Positions 35,995-45,459 of a DNA stretch of 64,000 bases are shown here, in pieces. The notes below the pieces were generated by a model. That model was given only the letters and a program-made list of their open reading frames with translations. It did not search any database and was not told where the DNA came from. Positions within the stretch are counted from its first letter, which is position 1; every line of letters begins with the position of its first letter. Source of the stretch: Muriicola jejuensis (GTDB lineage Bacteria; Bacteroidota; Bacteroidia; Flavobacteriales; Flavobacteriaceae); NCBI RefSeq assembly GCF_010671595.1, contig NZ_JAABOP010000004.1:1-64000 (forward strand), written 5' to 3'. The position numbers were made by a program, and so were the translations under genes.

Positions 35995-37278
35995 TCATTC
36001 CATCTCCCGTGCAACGGCCTGGACCTCGTCCAGAACCCTGAGCAGATTTCCGCCCCAGAGTTTGGCGATCTCCTCTTCCGTATATCCCCTTTTTACGAGT
36101 TCGAGGGTCACGTTAAAGGTCTCGGAAGCATCGGACCAGCCCTCTATACCGCCACCCCCGTCGAAGTCCGAGCTGATCCCCACGTGGTCAATCCCGATAA
36201 GTCCGACCATATAATCAATATGGTCTGCGAAATCCTGTACGTTTACGGCCGCAGGGGCGTCAGGCATTTTGGCTGCGATGTCTTTTCCGATGGAGACCAC
36301 CTTTGGGTAGTTCTCGAGAAATTCCTCCCGCTGATCCGGTGGCAGGGACCTGTACTCAGACCTGTTGTGCCAGGTGATCCCAAGAGAATCCGCCACCTTT
36401 TCATACAGCTCCTCCATGAAAGACCTCCGAGCCTTATCCTTGTCGGTATTCAGGTATGAACTAAAGGCTACGGTCTGTACCACCCCTCCGTTTTCCTTTA
36501 ACCACAAAAGCTGTTCGTCATCCAGGTTCCTGCTGTGGTCGCACAGGGCCCTGGCGGAGGAGTGGGAAGCGATGATAGGAGCTTTGCTGAGGGCGATGAT
36601 CTGCTCCATGGAGCTTTTGGCCGGGTGAGAAATATCAATCATAATTCCTAATCTATTCATCTCAATTACAGCCTTTTTGCCTAAGTCACTTAAACCATTG
36701 TGTAGCCAAATGCTATCGGCTTCACCGGTGTTGGAATCGGCGAATTGGCTGTGTCCGTTATGTGATAGGGAAACATAGCGTGCCCCCAGGTCGTGGTATC
36801 TTTTAAAATTTTCCAGGTCCTCGCCCATAGGATAGGCATTTTCCACCCCGATCATGGCCACGAGTTTACCTTTTTTGTGGATTCTCCGGACGTCTTCGGA
36901 GGTCAATGCCAGTTCGATCTCATCCGGAGCGATCTCCTCACAAAGTTTGTGGATGGCCTGGAACTTCGCCATGGCATTTTCCTCTGCTCTTTCATAGGCC
37001 GAAGGGGTAAGGGAATCCTGTCCGGTGTAGACGATGAACCAGGCCACGTCCAGGCCCCCTTCTTTCATCTTAGGGAGATTTACCTGGGTTTCCAGCCGCT
37101 GAGTGTAGTTAACACTGTCCGTAAAGTTTCGGATGTTGATATCGTCATGGGTATCGATGGTGATCACGTTTTGGTGAATGCGTTCCGCTTTTTTCCGTAA
37201 AGCCATTTGCTCATCCTCTGTGGACTGCCCACAGGAGACTATCGATAAAATGCAAAAAAACAAGGTGAAATACTTCAT
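35995..37278 (-). CDS. membrane dipeptidase (M19) lipoprotein
   Basis: This is a 427-residue renal-dipeptidase-type metallopeptidase that cleaves dipeptides with two zinc ions. The zinc ligands are seen in IDTHDDIN, GVENAYPMGED, ISHPAKSSM and SHSSARALCDHSRN, and the C-terminal DHVGISSDFDGGG is typical. The start ATG 37278 gives a lipoprotein signal (MKYFTLFFCILSIVSCGQS) with the lipid Cys at residue 16, so it acts in the periplasm or at the outer membrane. The frame extends upstream to 37341 but without a signal-peptide logic. Confidence 0.93.
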   Translation of the reverse strand: MKYFTLFFCILSIVSCGQSTEDEQMALRKKAERIHQNVITIDTHDDINIRNFTDSVNYTQRLETQVNLPKMKEGGLDVAWFIVYTGQDSLTPSAYERAEENAMAKFQAIHKLCEEIAPDEIELALTSEDVRRIHKKGKLVAMIGVENAYPMGEDLENFKRYHDLGARYVSLSHNGHSQFADSNTGEADSIWLHNGLSDLGKKAVIEMNRLGIMIDISHPAKSSMEQIIALSKAPIIASHSSARALCDHSRNLDDEQLLWLKENGGVVQTVAFSSYLNTDKDKARRSFMEELYEKVADSLGITWHNRSEYRSLPPDQREEFLENYPKVVSIGKDIAAKMPDAPAAVNVQDFADHIDYMVGLIGIDHVGISSDFDGGGGIEGWSDASETFNVTLELVKRGYTEEEIAKLWGGNLLRVLDEVQAVAREME

Positions 37279-37405
37279 TACGATCTCTTTAGACCTACAA
37301 ATAAAGCATTTTGACAACACATTATACCTCATAGGTAACATTTAATTGGCCTACCCCCCGTAAATCGGGATTTTAGTGAAGAATTCACCTTATTAAAACC
37401 TCAAC

Positions 37406-39142
37406 TTGAAGTCAAAAAACCTACTTACCCAAATCACCGATCTCGAATCGGCCCTGAACAATTTTTCGTTTGAGGAACTTACCACAGAAGAAGCCAGTCG
37501 CTTAAAAAGATCTTTTGACACTTTTAAGCATGAACTTGAGGCGAGAATCTGGGGCATTACTCCCGAACAACCCGAAACGGATGAGGAGCAGGAAAAAAAC
37601 AGGGAATCCCATCTCATCGCCAAGGTAAGCCATGAGGTCAGAACCCCTCTCAATGGGATTATGGGATTTGCGGACCTCCTTAAAGAAGGGGACCTGAATC
37701 CGGCCCAGCAGCAGCAGGTAGACGCGATCCTTTCTGCATCGAGATCTCTACTGGACATCATCAATGAACTCCTGGAGTACTCCAAACTGGAAGCGGGTTC
37801 CGAAGAATTCAAGGAAGTCTCCTTTAATTTCCACAATCTGATCCGGGAAGTTTCCTATCTCTGCGAAACCCTCATCGTCGATAAAAAGATAACCCTTGAG
37901 GTAACGACAGATCCTGAGATCCCACCATTCCTGCTGGGTGATCCATCCAAACTCACCCAGGTTCTGCTCAACCTTTTGGGGAATGCGATCAAGTTTTCAG
38001 ACCGAGGGAAAGTGGTCCTGGAGACCCGGCTCGATAGGATCGAAAGAGGAAAAGCCCATTTGAAGTTTAGGATCACAGACACGGGGATCGGGATCCCCGG
38101 AGAAGATCTCAACCACATTTTTGACGCCTTCAGACAGGCCGGCCAACACACGTTTTCGAAGTATGGGGGTGCTGGCCTGGGCCTTAGCATCGTCAAACAG
38201 ATCGTAGACCGCCTGGGCGGGACCATCAGCGTACAAAGCGAGGTCAATAAAGGTACCCGCTTCGATATGACGCTTATCTACGAGGTAGGACAGGAAGAGA
38301 AAGTCCTCAAGGAGGATAGAAATAAAACGCCCGAAAAAGATTTACGGTCTCTGAATGTGCTTGTTTTTGAGGACAATCCCCTGAATCAGTGGCTGATCAA
38401 AAAACGACTCAGGAACTGGGGATGCTCCTTCTTCGTGACCGAACACGCGGTGGAAGGGTTAAAGATCCTTGAAGAGGAGCAAGTTCACCTGGTATTTATG
38501 GACCTACATATGCCTGTTGTGGATGGATACGAGATCACGCGGAGAATACGGGCCTCTGAGAATCCAAGAATATCCGGGGTCCCAGTGATTGCGCTGACAG
38601 CCGACTTCTCTGTCCACGACAGGGAAAAGGCAGCTGCTGACGGCATTAATGATTTTATCCTAAAGCCCTATACACCTCAGGAATTACTCGACAAGTTAAT
38701 GGAATACGGGTTTCCGGATTCCCGGAAATCGGCTTCTACGCCCAATCCCAACAAGCCTGAAAGCCCGGGCCCGACCCCAGAGCCCAACTTTCAGATCGAT
38801 CTTACCGGTATGCTGGAGGACTGCATGGGGGAGGTCGACATGCTCGAAGAACTGATCTCCCTTTTCAAAGGCAACGTCCTGGAGTTTACCGGACGCGCCA
38901 AACTCCACCTCAAAAACCAGGATACCGAACAACTCCGTTTTGCCGCACATAAGATGAAATCAGGGCTCGCAATGGTGCAAGCCGAGAACCTGCTGATTCT
39001 GGTCAGGCAAATTCAGGACCATTGCCAGAACGACCCCAATTATGAACGTATGCAATACTTGTTTGACCGGTTCGTACAGGAGTATCCCATGGTAGAATGT
39101 ACGCTGGACAGGGAATTGATGCGATTAAAAAAGGAAAACTGA
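37406..39142 (+). CDS. soluble hybrid histidine kinase (HisKA-HATPase-REC-HPt)
   Basis: This is a 578-residue kinase without membrane segments or a recognised sensor domain: a short helical N-terminus, HisKA with His76 in KVSHEVRTPLNGI, HATPase with NAIKFSD, TDTGIGI and GGAGLGLSIV, a receiver with Asp366 in FMDLHMP, and a C-terminal HPt domain with His515 in AAHKMKSG. All phosphorelay residues are present. The start is TTG 37406, since no ATG precedes the HisKA domain. A lone receiver follows 7 nt later and is the likely HPt target. It heads the polysaccharide-like operon; what it senses is unknown, perhaps a protein partner. Confidence 0.9.
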   Translation: MKSKNLLTQITDLESALNNFSFEELTTEEASRLKRSFDTFKHELEARIWGITPEQPETDEEQEKNRESHLIAKVSHEVRTPLNGIMGFADLLKEGDLNPAQQQQVDAILSASRSLLDIINELLEYSKLEAGSEEFKEVSFNFHNLIREVSYLCETLIVDKKITLEVTTDPEIPPFLLGDPSKLTQVLLNLLGNAIKFSDRGKVVLETRLDRIERGKAHLKFRITDTGIGIPGEDLNHIFDAFRQAGQHTFSKYGGAGLGLSIVKQIVDRLGGTISVQSEVNKGTRFDMTLIYEVGQEEKVLKEDRNKTPEKDLRSLNVLVFEDNPLNQWLIKKRLRNWGCSFFVTEHAVEGLKILEEEQVHLVFMDLHMPVVDGYEITRRIRASENPRISGVPVIALTADFSVHDREKAAADGINDFILKPYTPQELLDKLMEYGFPDSRKSASTPNPNKPESPGPTPEPNFQIDLTGMLEDCMGEVDMLEELISLFKGNVLEFTGRAKLHLKNQDTEQLRFAAHKMKSGLAMVQAENLLILVRQIQDHCQNDPNYERMQYLFDRFVQEYPMVECTLDRELMRLKKEN

Positions 39143-39149
39143 TACCCAG

Positions 39150-39515
39150 ATGAAAAAGATCCTGCTTGCCGATGACGATGAACTCCTGGCCTCCCTGTTG
39201 AACTACAGGCTGGACAAGGCCGGTTTTAAGGTCCACTGGTCCTGTGACGGGAGAGAGGTGAAACAGGAGCTAGAAAAGGAGATCCCCGATATCATCGTGA
39301 GTGACATCATGATGCCCTATTTCTCCGGGCTCGAGCTGGTAGACTATGTGCGCAACACCTTGAATTCCAAGGTACCCATCATTATCATCTCGTCCGCCGG
39401 CAATGAGGAAAACGTGCTTTCAGCCTTTGAGCTGGGTGCCAATGATTTTATATCGAAACCTGTGAGTCCGGCCGAGCTACTGGTCAGGGTAACACGCGAA
39501 CTCAACAAAGCCTGA
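39150..39515 (+). CDS. single-domain response regulator
   Basis: This 121-residue receiver has no output domain: ADDDE, phospho-acceptor Asp52 in IIVSDIMMP, Ser/Thr in IIISSAG and Lys in FISKPVSP. Such CheY-like proteins act by binding a partner. The HEAT-repeat protein encoded 35 nt downstream is the obvious candidate, by gene order only. It is 7 nt from the hybrid kinase and most likely accepts its HPt phosphoryl group. Confidence 0.92.
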   Translation: MKKILLADDDELLASLLNYRLDKAGFKVHWSCDGREVKQELEKEIPDIIVSDIMMPYFSGLELVDYVRNTLNSKVPIIIISSAGNEENVLSAFELGANDFISKPVSPAELLVRVTRELNKA

Positions 39516-39550
39516 TATTCATTAGAGCAAAAATTACATATCACACTTCC

Positions 39551-41641
39551 ATGCTTCTGAGCATCCCAGAGATCCATACGGATCTTTTGTGGGATCTTAG
39601 TGTCTTGTTCGGAAGTCTCTGTATTCTCTATTTCAGTTTCATTTTTTTCTTCAGGAACAGGCTTTCCGCAAAATCCAGGAACATCAGGGAACAGCGGAAA
39701 GAGCTGACCCCCATCATCAGCAACTTCCTCTTCCACGGAGAAGATGCCACCAGGGAAGAAAAATATGAGCATATCGGACTCAAGGTTGAGATCAGGGAAT
39801 TTCTCAAGGATCCCATTAACCGCAGTATCCTCAAGGATATATTACTCGATCTTCAGCGCGATCTTACAGGGGATTCCAGGACCAGGCTTCTGGCCATGTA
39901 CAAGGATTTTGACCTCCATCTCGACGCTTTTGACAAGTTGAAAAGCTGGAGATGGGAGATCGTCACCAAGGGCATCGTGGAACTTACCCAGATGCAGGTG
40001 GAAGAGGCCTATACAGCTATCAGGAAATTTATAAATCACAGGAAGAGCGTGATCCGAAAGCAGGCGCAGATCGCGGCAGTTTCCTTGAAACACGAAGGCA
40101 TAGCCCACTTTCTGGATACCAATAAATATCCGATCTCCGAATGGCAACAGATCAAGATCCTCGAGGTATTGAGGGAGAAGGAGGATTTTATCCCCCCGAG
40201 TTTTGGGGTCTGGCTGTTGTCAGCCAACAAGGATGTTGTGCTTTTCGCCCTCAGGCTCATAAGGTTTTACAACCAAACGGATGCCAATTCCGGGGTCATC
40301 CAATTGCTGAAACACAAGGACGAAGAGATCAAACAGGCAGCCATTGATTGCATTAAGGAATTCGGGATTATTGAAGCCATGCCTACGCTTATGGCTGCAT
40401 TTCCGAGGGCAAAGAGGGACACGCGCATCCTGATCCTGGATGCTATGGGTGCCATTGGAAAAGAAGAACACATTCCTTTCCTCAGGGAGGTCTGCCGGAA
40501 AGTGTCCAATTTCAATGTCAGAAGCAAGGCACTGGGGGCCATTAACACCATAGCGCCTGGTACCGTACTGCCCCATGAGAACCTGGACCCCATGATCGAC
40601 TCAGATGTGACTCCGAAGCTCATCGATGAAACAGAGAACCTGAAAGCAGAACTCGAAACAGTCCCGGGAGCTCCAAGTGAAATCCATGAAACGGCAGAAG
40701 AGGAAATTGAAGTGACCGAGGAGGGAATTGAACTGTTCAGTGAAGACCTCGAGATCTTCGATCATTGCTTTATGGAAGAACTCAACGAGATTCTAGACAG
40801 CCGCAGAAAAGATGAAGAGGATGCAGGCTACCTGCCCCTGGATTTTTTACCAATTGTAATAGAAAAACCAACCGAAATGGATAAGAAGAAACCCAAAAAG
40901 AAATCGAGAAAGCGGCTTTGGAATCTCAAGGTCGCTTATGAGGTGGTCCACCCTGACTATGAATTCAGGAAGGAACTGGAGGACATTCTAAGCCGGGTGG
41001 AAGTCCAAAACCCTGGCGGGGAGACCGAAGTGGAATACCTTAATTTCAATTTTCTGCCTTTCGTAGTGGAGGATGCACCTCAGGAGGATCTACCGCGCGA
41101 AAACCCGGCAGGAACAGACCAGAAGGAGAAACTGACTAAGGTAACCGATATGGAGGGTCAGCAGACAGATGCGGTTGAATCAGCCATTTTGGAAGAAAAG
41201 CCTGGTGAGGTATCTGAAGGAGACGATGCCTGCTCCCTGGTAGACTGGGAGGAACTCAGTAATTCGGTTGAGAAAAGACTCACGGAGGCTAATATCGAGC
41301 CGCCTATTTACCAAGAAGAGGAAAATACTCTTGTAGATCAACCACGGGGCCACAGCATCTTTGCGGATTTGTTCTGCAAATCGGACCTGGACGCCAAATT
41401 GATTCTTTTACGGGAGATCCCGGCATTGGGAGATCACAGGGAGCTCACTTTCTTGGAAAGCCTCAGGGAAGACCCGAATGCGCGCCTTCGGAAAATGGCC
41501 ATTGAGGTCAGGAAAAAGCTCAGCGCGAGACTCAAGAAAGAAGAAGGAGAAGGACAAAACAGGGATTCGATTGTAAAATGGGCAAGCAGCTCGTATCAGA
41601 GTGATCTCCTGAATTTTGACCTTAAAGAGTTAAAGAAGTAA
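39551..41641 (+). CDS. HEAT-repeat membrane protein with repeated linear motifs
   Basis: The 696-residue protein has one N-terminal helix (about 14-36), then a cytosolic array of HEAT-like helical repeats (about 60-350, for example KHKDEEIKQAAIDCIKEFG), a long acidic linker (about 355-610) with a basic patch KKPKKKSRKR, and a last HEAT-like repeat at the C-terminus. The linker contains two copies of a unit: FMEELNEIL (407-415) with YLPLDFLPIVIE (427-438), and FRKELEDIL (472-480) with YLNFNFLPFVVE (496-507). The same motif is found in the two micropeptides at 46833 and 46964. HEAT proteins of this kind sit next to GT2 genes in Bacteroidota and are probably scaffolds. No catalytic domain seen. 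Confidence 0.75.
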   Translation: MLLSIPEIHTDLLWDLSVLFGSLCILYFSFIFFFRNRLSAKSRNIREQRKELTPIISNFLFHGEDATREEKYEHIGLKVEIREFLKDPINRSILKDILLDLQRDLTGDSRTRLLAMYKDFDLHLDAFDKLKSWRWEIVTKGIVELTQMQVEEAYTAIRKFINHRKSVIRKQAQIAAVSLKHEGIAHFLDTNKYPISEWQQIKILEVLREKEDFIPPSFGVWLLSANKDVVLFALRLIRFYNQTDANSGVIQLLKHKDEEIKQAAIDCIKEFGIIEAMPTLMAAFPRAKRDTRILILDAMGAIGKEEHIPFLREVCRKVSNFNVRSKALGAINTIAPGTVLPHENLDPMIDSDVTPKLIDETENLKAELETVPGAPSEIHETAEEEIEVTEEGIELFSEDLEIFDHCFMEELNEILDSRRKDEEDAGYLPLDFLPIVIEKPTEMDKKKPKKKSRKRLWNLKVAYEVVHPDYEFRKELEDILSRVEVQNPGGETEVEYLNFNFLPFVVEDAPQEDLPRENPAGTDQKEKLTKVTDMEGQQTDAVESAILEEKPGEVSEGDDACSLVDWEELSNSVEKRLTEANIEPPIYQEEENTLVDQPRGHSIFADLFCKSDLDAKLILLREIPALGDHRELTFLESLREDPNARLRKMAIEVRKKLSARLKKEEGEGQNRDSIVKWASSSYQSDLLNFDLKELKK

Positions 41642-41652
41642 GGGAACTGATC

Positions 41653-43080
41653 ATGGACAACGGTGTATTTAATGTGATCCTGGAGTACCTGAACATCGTC
41701 TTTCTGGTGTTCTCAACCATGCTGTTTACGCTTTATGTCCTAATGGCGTATTTCGCCACGCGCAATTCCATCCATTACAAAAACAAGAACAGCTTCGGGA
41801 ATATCACAAAAACACTGGGATCTCCCCTTGCACCGGGTATTACGATCATTGCCCCTGCCTATAACGAAGGGTTGACCATTGTGGAAAACGTTCGTTCCCT
41901 GCTTTCCCTTCAGTACGTGAACTACGAGGTCATGGTGGTGAACGACGGGAGTAAGGACGATACCCTTCAAAAGCTTATCCAGGCTTATAACCTGGAAAAG
42001 ATCGACCGGGAAATAGACCCTGATATCAAATCGAAGCCCATTCGGGGTATCTACAAATCCACCCAGCGTTCCTTTGCAAAACTCACCGTGGTGGATAAGG
42101 CCAACGGAGGTAAATCAGATGCCCTGAATGCGGGAATCTTTCTTTCTGAGAATAAATATGTAGGATGTATAGACGTTGATTGTTTAATTGTTCCGGAAGC
42201 CCTTCTGCATGTGGTAAAGTCGTTTTATCAGCATTCACAGAAAAGGGTCATTGCCGTGGGCGGGGTTATTCGCGTGGCCAATTCATGCAAGATCTCAGGT
42301 GGAACCCTGGAAGAGATCAGATTGCCTAAAAACTGGCTGGCACGGTTCCAATTGCTGGAATACACCAGATCCTTCCTTTTGGGGCGAATGGCCTGGGGTC
42401 GATTAGACAGTCTCCTGATCATATCAGGCGCCTTTGGATTCTTTGACCGGGAGATCGCCATCGCGGTAGGAGGATATGATACAAACACGGTAGGGGAGGA
42501 TATGGAGATCATTTTCAGGATGAGGCGCTATATGCACGATAAGGGGGAACCTTACCATGTGGCCTATATCCCTGACCCTCTTTGCTGGACGGAAGTACCT
42601 GAAAGCTTAAAGATATTTATCAACCAGCGGGATCGCTGGTCGCGGGGTAACCTGGAAACCCTGAGTACTCATAAGGACATGTTCTTCAATCCTAAATACG
42701 GCAGGTTAGGGATGCTGAGCTACCCTTATTGGTTCTTTTATGAATGGCTGGCGCCCCTGCTGGAATTCACAGGATGCCTGGCTGTGATCATGTTCCTGTA
42801 TCTGGGGATACTGAACTGGGATTTCTTTATCGCCATTACCCTTGCGATATACAGTTTTTCTATCATGTTCTCCTTTTACGCCATTCTCTGGGAAGTCTAT
42901 TCCTATAACCAGTACGCGCGAACCAAAGACATTCTTACCATGATGCTAACAGCTGTACTGGAGCCCCTGTTCTTCCACCCCCTGGTGGTGTGGTCCTCGG
43001 TCAGGGGGAATTATAAAAAACTTTTTAAGATCAGGTCTGGATGGGGATCCCAGGTCAGAAAAGGGTTTGCCAAGGCATAA
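41653..43080 (+). CDS. processive membrane GT2 glycosyltransferase (PgaC-like)
   Basis: The 475-residue protein has an N-terminal helix (about 10-32), a family 2 catalytic domain and about four C-terminal helices. Catalytic features are NDGSKDDT (from Asn97), CIDVDCLI, the acid in GEDMEI and the processive signature QRDRW at 325-329, as in cellulose, hyaluronan and poly-GlcNAc synthases. It should polymerise a sugar from a nucleotide donor at the inner membrane and extrude it. The sugar is not predictable. No PilZ domain is present, so control probably comes from the neighbouring HEAT protein and receiver instead of c-di-GMP (inference). Confidence 0.88.
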   Translation: MDNGVFNVILEYLNIVFLVFSTMLFTLYVLMAYFATRNSIHYKNKNSFGNITKTLGSPLAPGITIIAPAYNEGLTIVENVRSLLSLQYVNYEVMVVNDGSKDDTLQKLIQAYNLEKIDREIDPDIKSKPIRGIYKSTQRSFAKLTVVDKANGGKSDALNAGIFLSENKYVGCIDVDCLIVPEALLHVVKSFYQHSQKRVIAVGGVIRVANSCKISGGTLEEIRLPKNWLARFQLLEYTRSFLLGRMAWGRLDSLLIISGAFGFFDREIAIAVGGYDTNTVGEDMEIIFRMRRYMHDKGEPYHVAYIPDPLCWTEVPESLKIFINQRDRWSRGNLETLSTHKDMFFNPKYGRLGMLSYPYWFFYEWLAPLLEFTGCLAVIMFLYLGILNWDFFIAITLAIYSFSIMFSFYAILWEVYSYNQYARTKDILTMMLTAVLEPLFFHPLVVWSSVRGNYKKLFKIRSGWGSQVRKGFAKA

Positions 43081-43083
43081 GCT

Positions 43084-45459
43084 ATGCGGACAAAGATTGA
43101 CATTCGGGCAAAGAAACGGGACCTGCGGGATTTCATCAGGCTGATCCTGGCCTTTTACCTGTGTCAGCTCGTGATCGCCATCTATCAGAATATAAGGTTA
43201 TACAGCGCTGGAGTCTTCGATGGGATCTTGAATAAAAGCTTTCTTCTTTTGGCAGTACACCATCTCGGATTTGCCTCCCTCACCGCATTGGCACTGGTAT
43301 TCCCCTTTAAGTTTCTGGAACAGCTAAAGTCTGACGCAGGGTTCAAAATGGTGACGATGATCCTTGTGTTCCTTCTGGGGGCAGAAGGACTCCTTACGAG
43401 GTATTACATCGCCAACTACGAGATCCTCGGGGCTGGCTTCACAGACCGCATAGAAGCCACAACCGGATGGACCTTCCTTTATTATATCCCCGTCTTTGTC
43501 TTTTTCGCCATATCCCTCCTGTATCTTTTCTACAGGATCACGGCGAACTTTTATTCCGCCGTCAGCAGGATGTACCCTTTTACTATCATCATTTTCAGCT
43601 TGTTCCTGGCAACCCTGATCACCAGAAAAAACCCGGTAAACGAGAATAAGACCGAACACCTCATCTACCATCAGATGAAGGAATCACTGGATTTCAATAA
43701 ATACGAAGGGCAGGAGGAATATCCCTTACTCAGGCCTTTAGAATCCTCTTCAGCCCTGGCTTCTCATTTTCAGCTGAAGCAGGAAAGGCCTAACATTGTT
43801 TTTATCATCATGGATGGGGTGGGCTCGGATTTTATTGGGGAAAAGGCCCCCTTTAAGGCATTTATGCCCTATCTGAACTCTCTGCTCAATGAATCCCTGT
43901 ACTGGCCGCATGGCCTCAGTAACACAGGGGAGCCAGCTGCGAGTATTCCTTCTATATTTGGTTCCCTGCCCTTTGGCGAAGAGGGGTTTACCAACCTCGA
44001 ATCCCTGCCTGAGAGCTATACGCTGTTCGACCTGTTGAACGAGGATGGGTATCAGACCTCATTTAATTTCGGAGGAAACATTTCCCTGGAAAATCTCGGC
44101 AGATTCCTTCATCACGAAGGGGTAGATCTCATTTCAGGCAGGAAGACCTTTGGGCCCCAATACCTTCTTCAGGAGGAAGATGCTGCAGGAATCTCCCTGG
44201 GTTACCCCGATGCAGAGCTGTTCCGCAAATGGTTTGATGACTACACCAGCGTTGACCGCCCCAGGCTGGATGTTTTCCTTACCCAGAGCACAAAAAGTCC
44301 CTTTTTGATACCATCCCTAGACAAATACGAGAAAAAGGTGGAAGAGATCAGTACGCAGGCAGAGATTGCGGATCGGAACAAACGCCTGATCCGCAAAAAT
44401 GAAGAGATCTTCGCGAGCCTGCTCTACACAGACCAGGCGGTGCGCACATTCATGGAAGGATACAAGCGGAAAGCTGAATTCTACAATACGATATTTATCA
44501 TTACGGGTACCCATAATCTCAGTGAACTCCCCCAAAAGGACTATCTGGGGCGCTACCGTGTCCCTCTCATCATCAGCAGTCCCATGCTCATATCGCCTTC
44601 ACGGATCAATTCCCTGGTGGCTCATACGGATGTACTTCCCGAACTGGCCGGACTGTTGCATTCCCAATATCAGGTATCCGTCCCGGAGATGGTATCCTGG
44701 CTTGGAACCGGACTCTTTCATGAAGGTTTTTTTGAGAAAGATAAGATCATCCCCCTGTTCCGCCATCGCGGCAATATTCAGGAGTATATCCGCGGCAATG
44801 TTTGTATTTCGGGAAATTCAGTATACCGCATAGGGGCCGACCTCAATCTTTTTGAACCAGGGGAAGCCGGGGGAGTGGACGAACTCCGCACTTCTTTCAG
44901 GAATTTCAAAGCAATCAATCAGTATGTTACCAGGAACAACAAACTTCTGCCGGGCAACACGCTGGCAAAGGACGAGGTCAACACCTTGAAGGAAAAATCA
45001 GAAATGGTATGGATCAATAGTGTTTTTAACAGTGACGATTACGACAACGCTTACAGGACCGCCAGGGATCTTGCCATCTCGGGAGACCGGGAGAGGGCTT
45101 TGCTGTTGTGCGAACACATCCTGAAAGAAGTGCCCGGACATGCGGATACGGAAATCCTCAAAGGCAGGATATTCGCCTGGAATAAGGAATACGAACAGGC
45201 AGCCCAGTTGCTTGAAAAAACCATCAAGAAATATCCGGTATACGCAGATGCCTATTCGGCATTGCTGGATGTGTATTTCTGGTCCGACACGAATTACAAA
45301 GCGCTGGATCTCAAAGCCCTGATCAAGAAACACAGATTGGACAGTGAAGAACTCAGGAGCAAGATCAAGAGGGCGGAAGACAAAATGAAGAAGGATCAAA
45401 CCTTGTTTCGGGATGACAATCTGGGGTACCTGAATTTTGAGGAGGATGGATATGAATAA
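43084..45459 (+). CDS. membrane alkaline-phosphatase/sulfatase-superfamily protein with TPRs
   Basis: This 791-residue protein has five or so helices in the first 200 residues, then a periplasmic domain of the LTA synthase/sulfatase type (about 235-560): NIVFIIMDGVGSDF, a possible Thr nucleophile in SNTGEPAASIPSIFG, and ITGTHNLSELP. A TPR-like region follows (about 645-760), and the C-terminus is GYLNFEEDGYE. Members of this superfamily transfer phosphoglycerol, phosphoethanolamine or sulfate groups, so it may decorate the polymer made by the GT2 enzyme. It starts 3 nt after the GT2 gene and overlaps the next gene by 8 nt. Metal ligands are only partly identifiable by eye. Confidence 0.78.
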   Translation: MRTKIDIRAKKRDLRDFIRLILAFYLCQLVIAIYQNIRLYSAGVFDGILNKSFLLLAVHHLGFASLTALALVFPFKFLEQLKSDAGFKMVTMILVFLLGAEGLLTRYYIANYEILGAGFTDRIEATTGWTFLYYIPVFVFFAISLLYLFYRITANFYSAVSRMYPFTIIIFSLFLATLITRKNPVNENKTEHLIYHQMKESLDFNKYEGQEEYPLLRPLESSSALASHFQLKQERPNIVFIIMDGVGSDFIGEKAPFKAFMPYLNSLLNESLYWPHGLSNTGEPAASIPSIFGSLPFGEEGFTNLESLPESYTLFDLLNEDGYQTSFNFGGNISLENLGRFLHHEGVDLISGRKTFGPQYLLQEEDAAGISLGYPDAELFRKWFDDYTSVDRPRLDVFLTQSTKSPFLIPSLDKYEKKVEEISTQAEIADRNKRLIRKNEEIFASLLYTDQAVRTFMEGYKRKAEFYNTIFIITGTHNLSELPQKDYLGRYRVPLIISSPMLISPSRINSLVAHTDVLPELAGLLHSQYQVSVPEMVSWLGTGLFHEGFFEKDKIIPLFRHRGNIQEYIRGNVCISGNSVYRIGADLNLFEPGEAGGVDELRTSFRNFKAINQYVTRNNKLLPGNTLAKDEVNTLKEKSEMVWINSVFNSDDYDNAYRTARDLAISGDRERALLLCEHILKEVPGHADTEILKGRIFAWNKEYEQAAQLLEKTIKKYPVYADAYSALLDVYFWSDTNYKALDLKALIKKHRLDSEELRSKIKRAEDKMKKDQTLFRDDNLGYLNFEEDGYE

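Noticed and set aside
37357-37373. cccg/cggg hairpin with a short T-run before the hybrid kinase gene
   Set aside because: Only four base pairs; too weak to call a terminator or attenuator.
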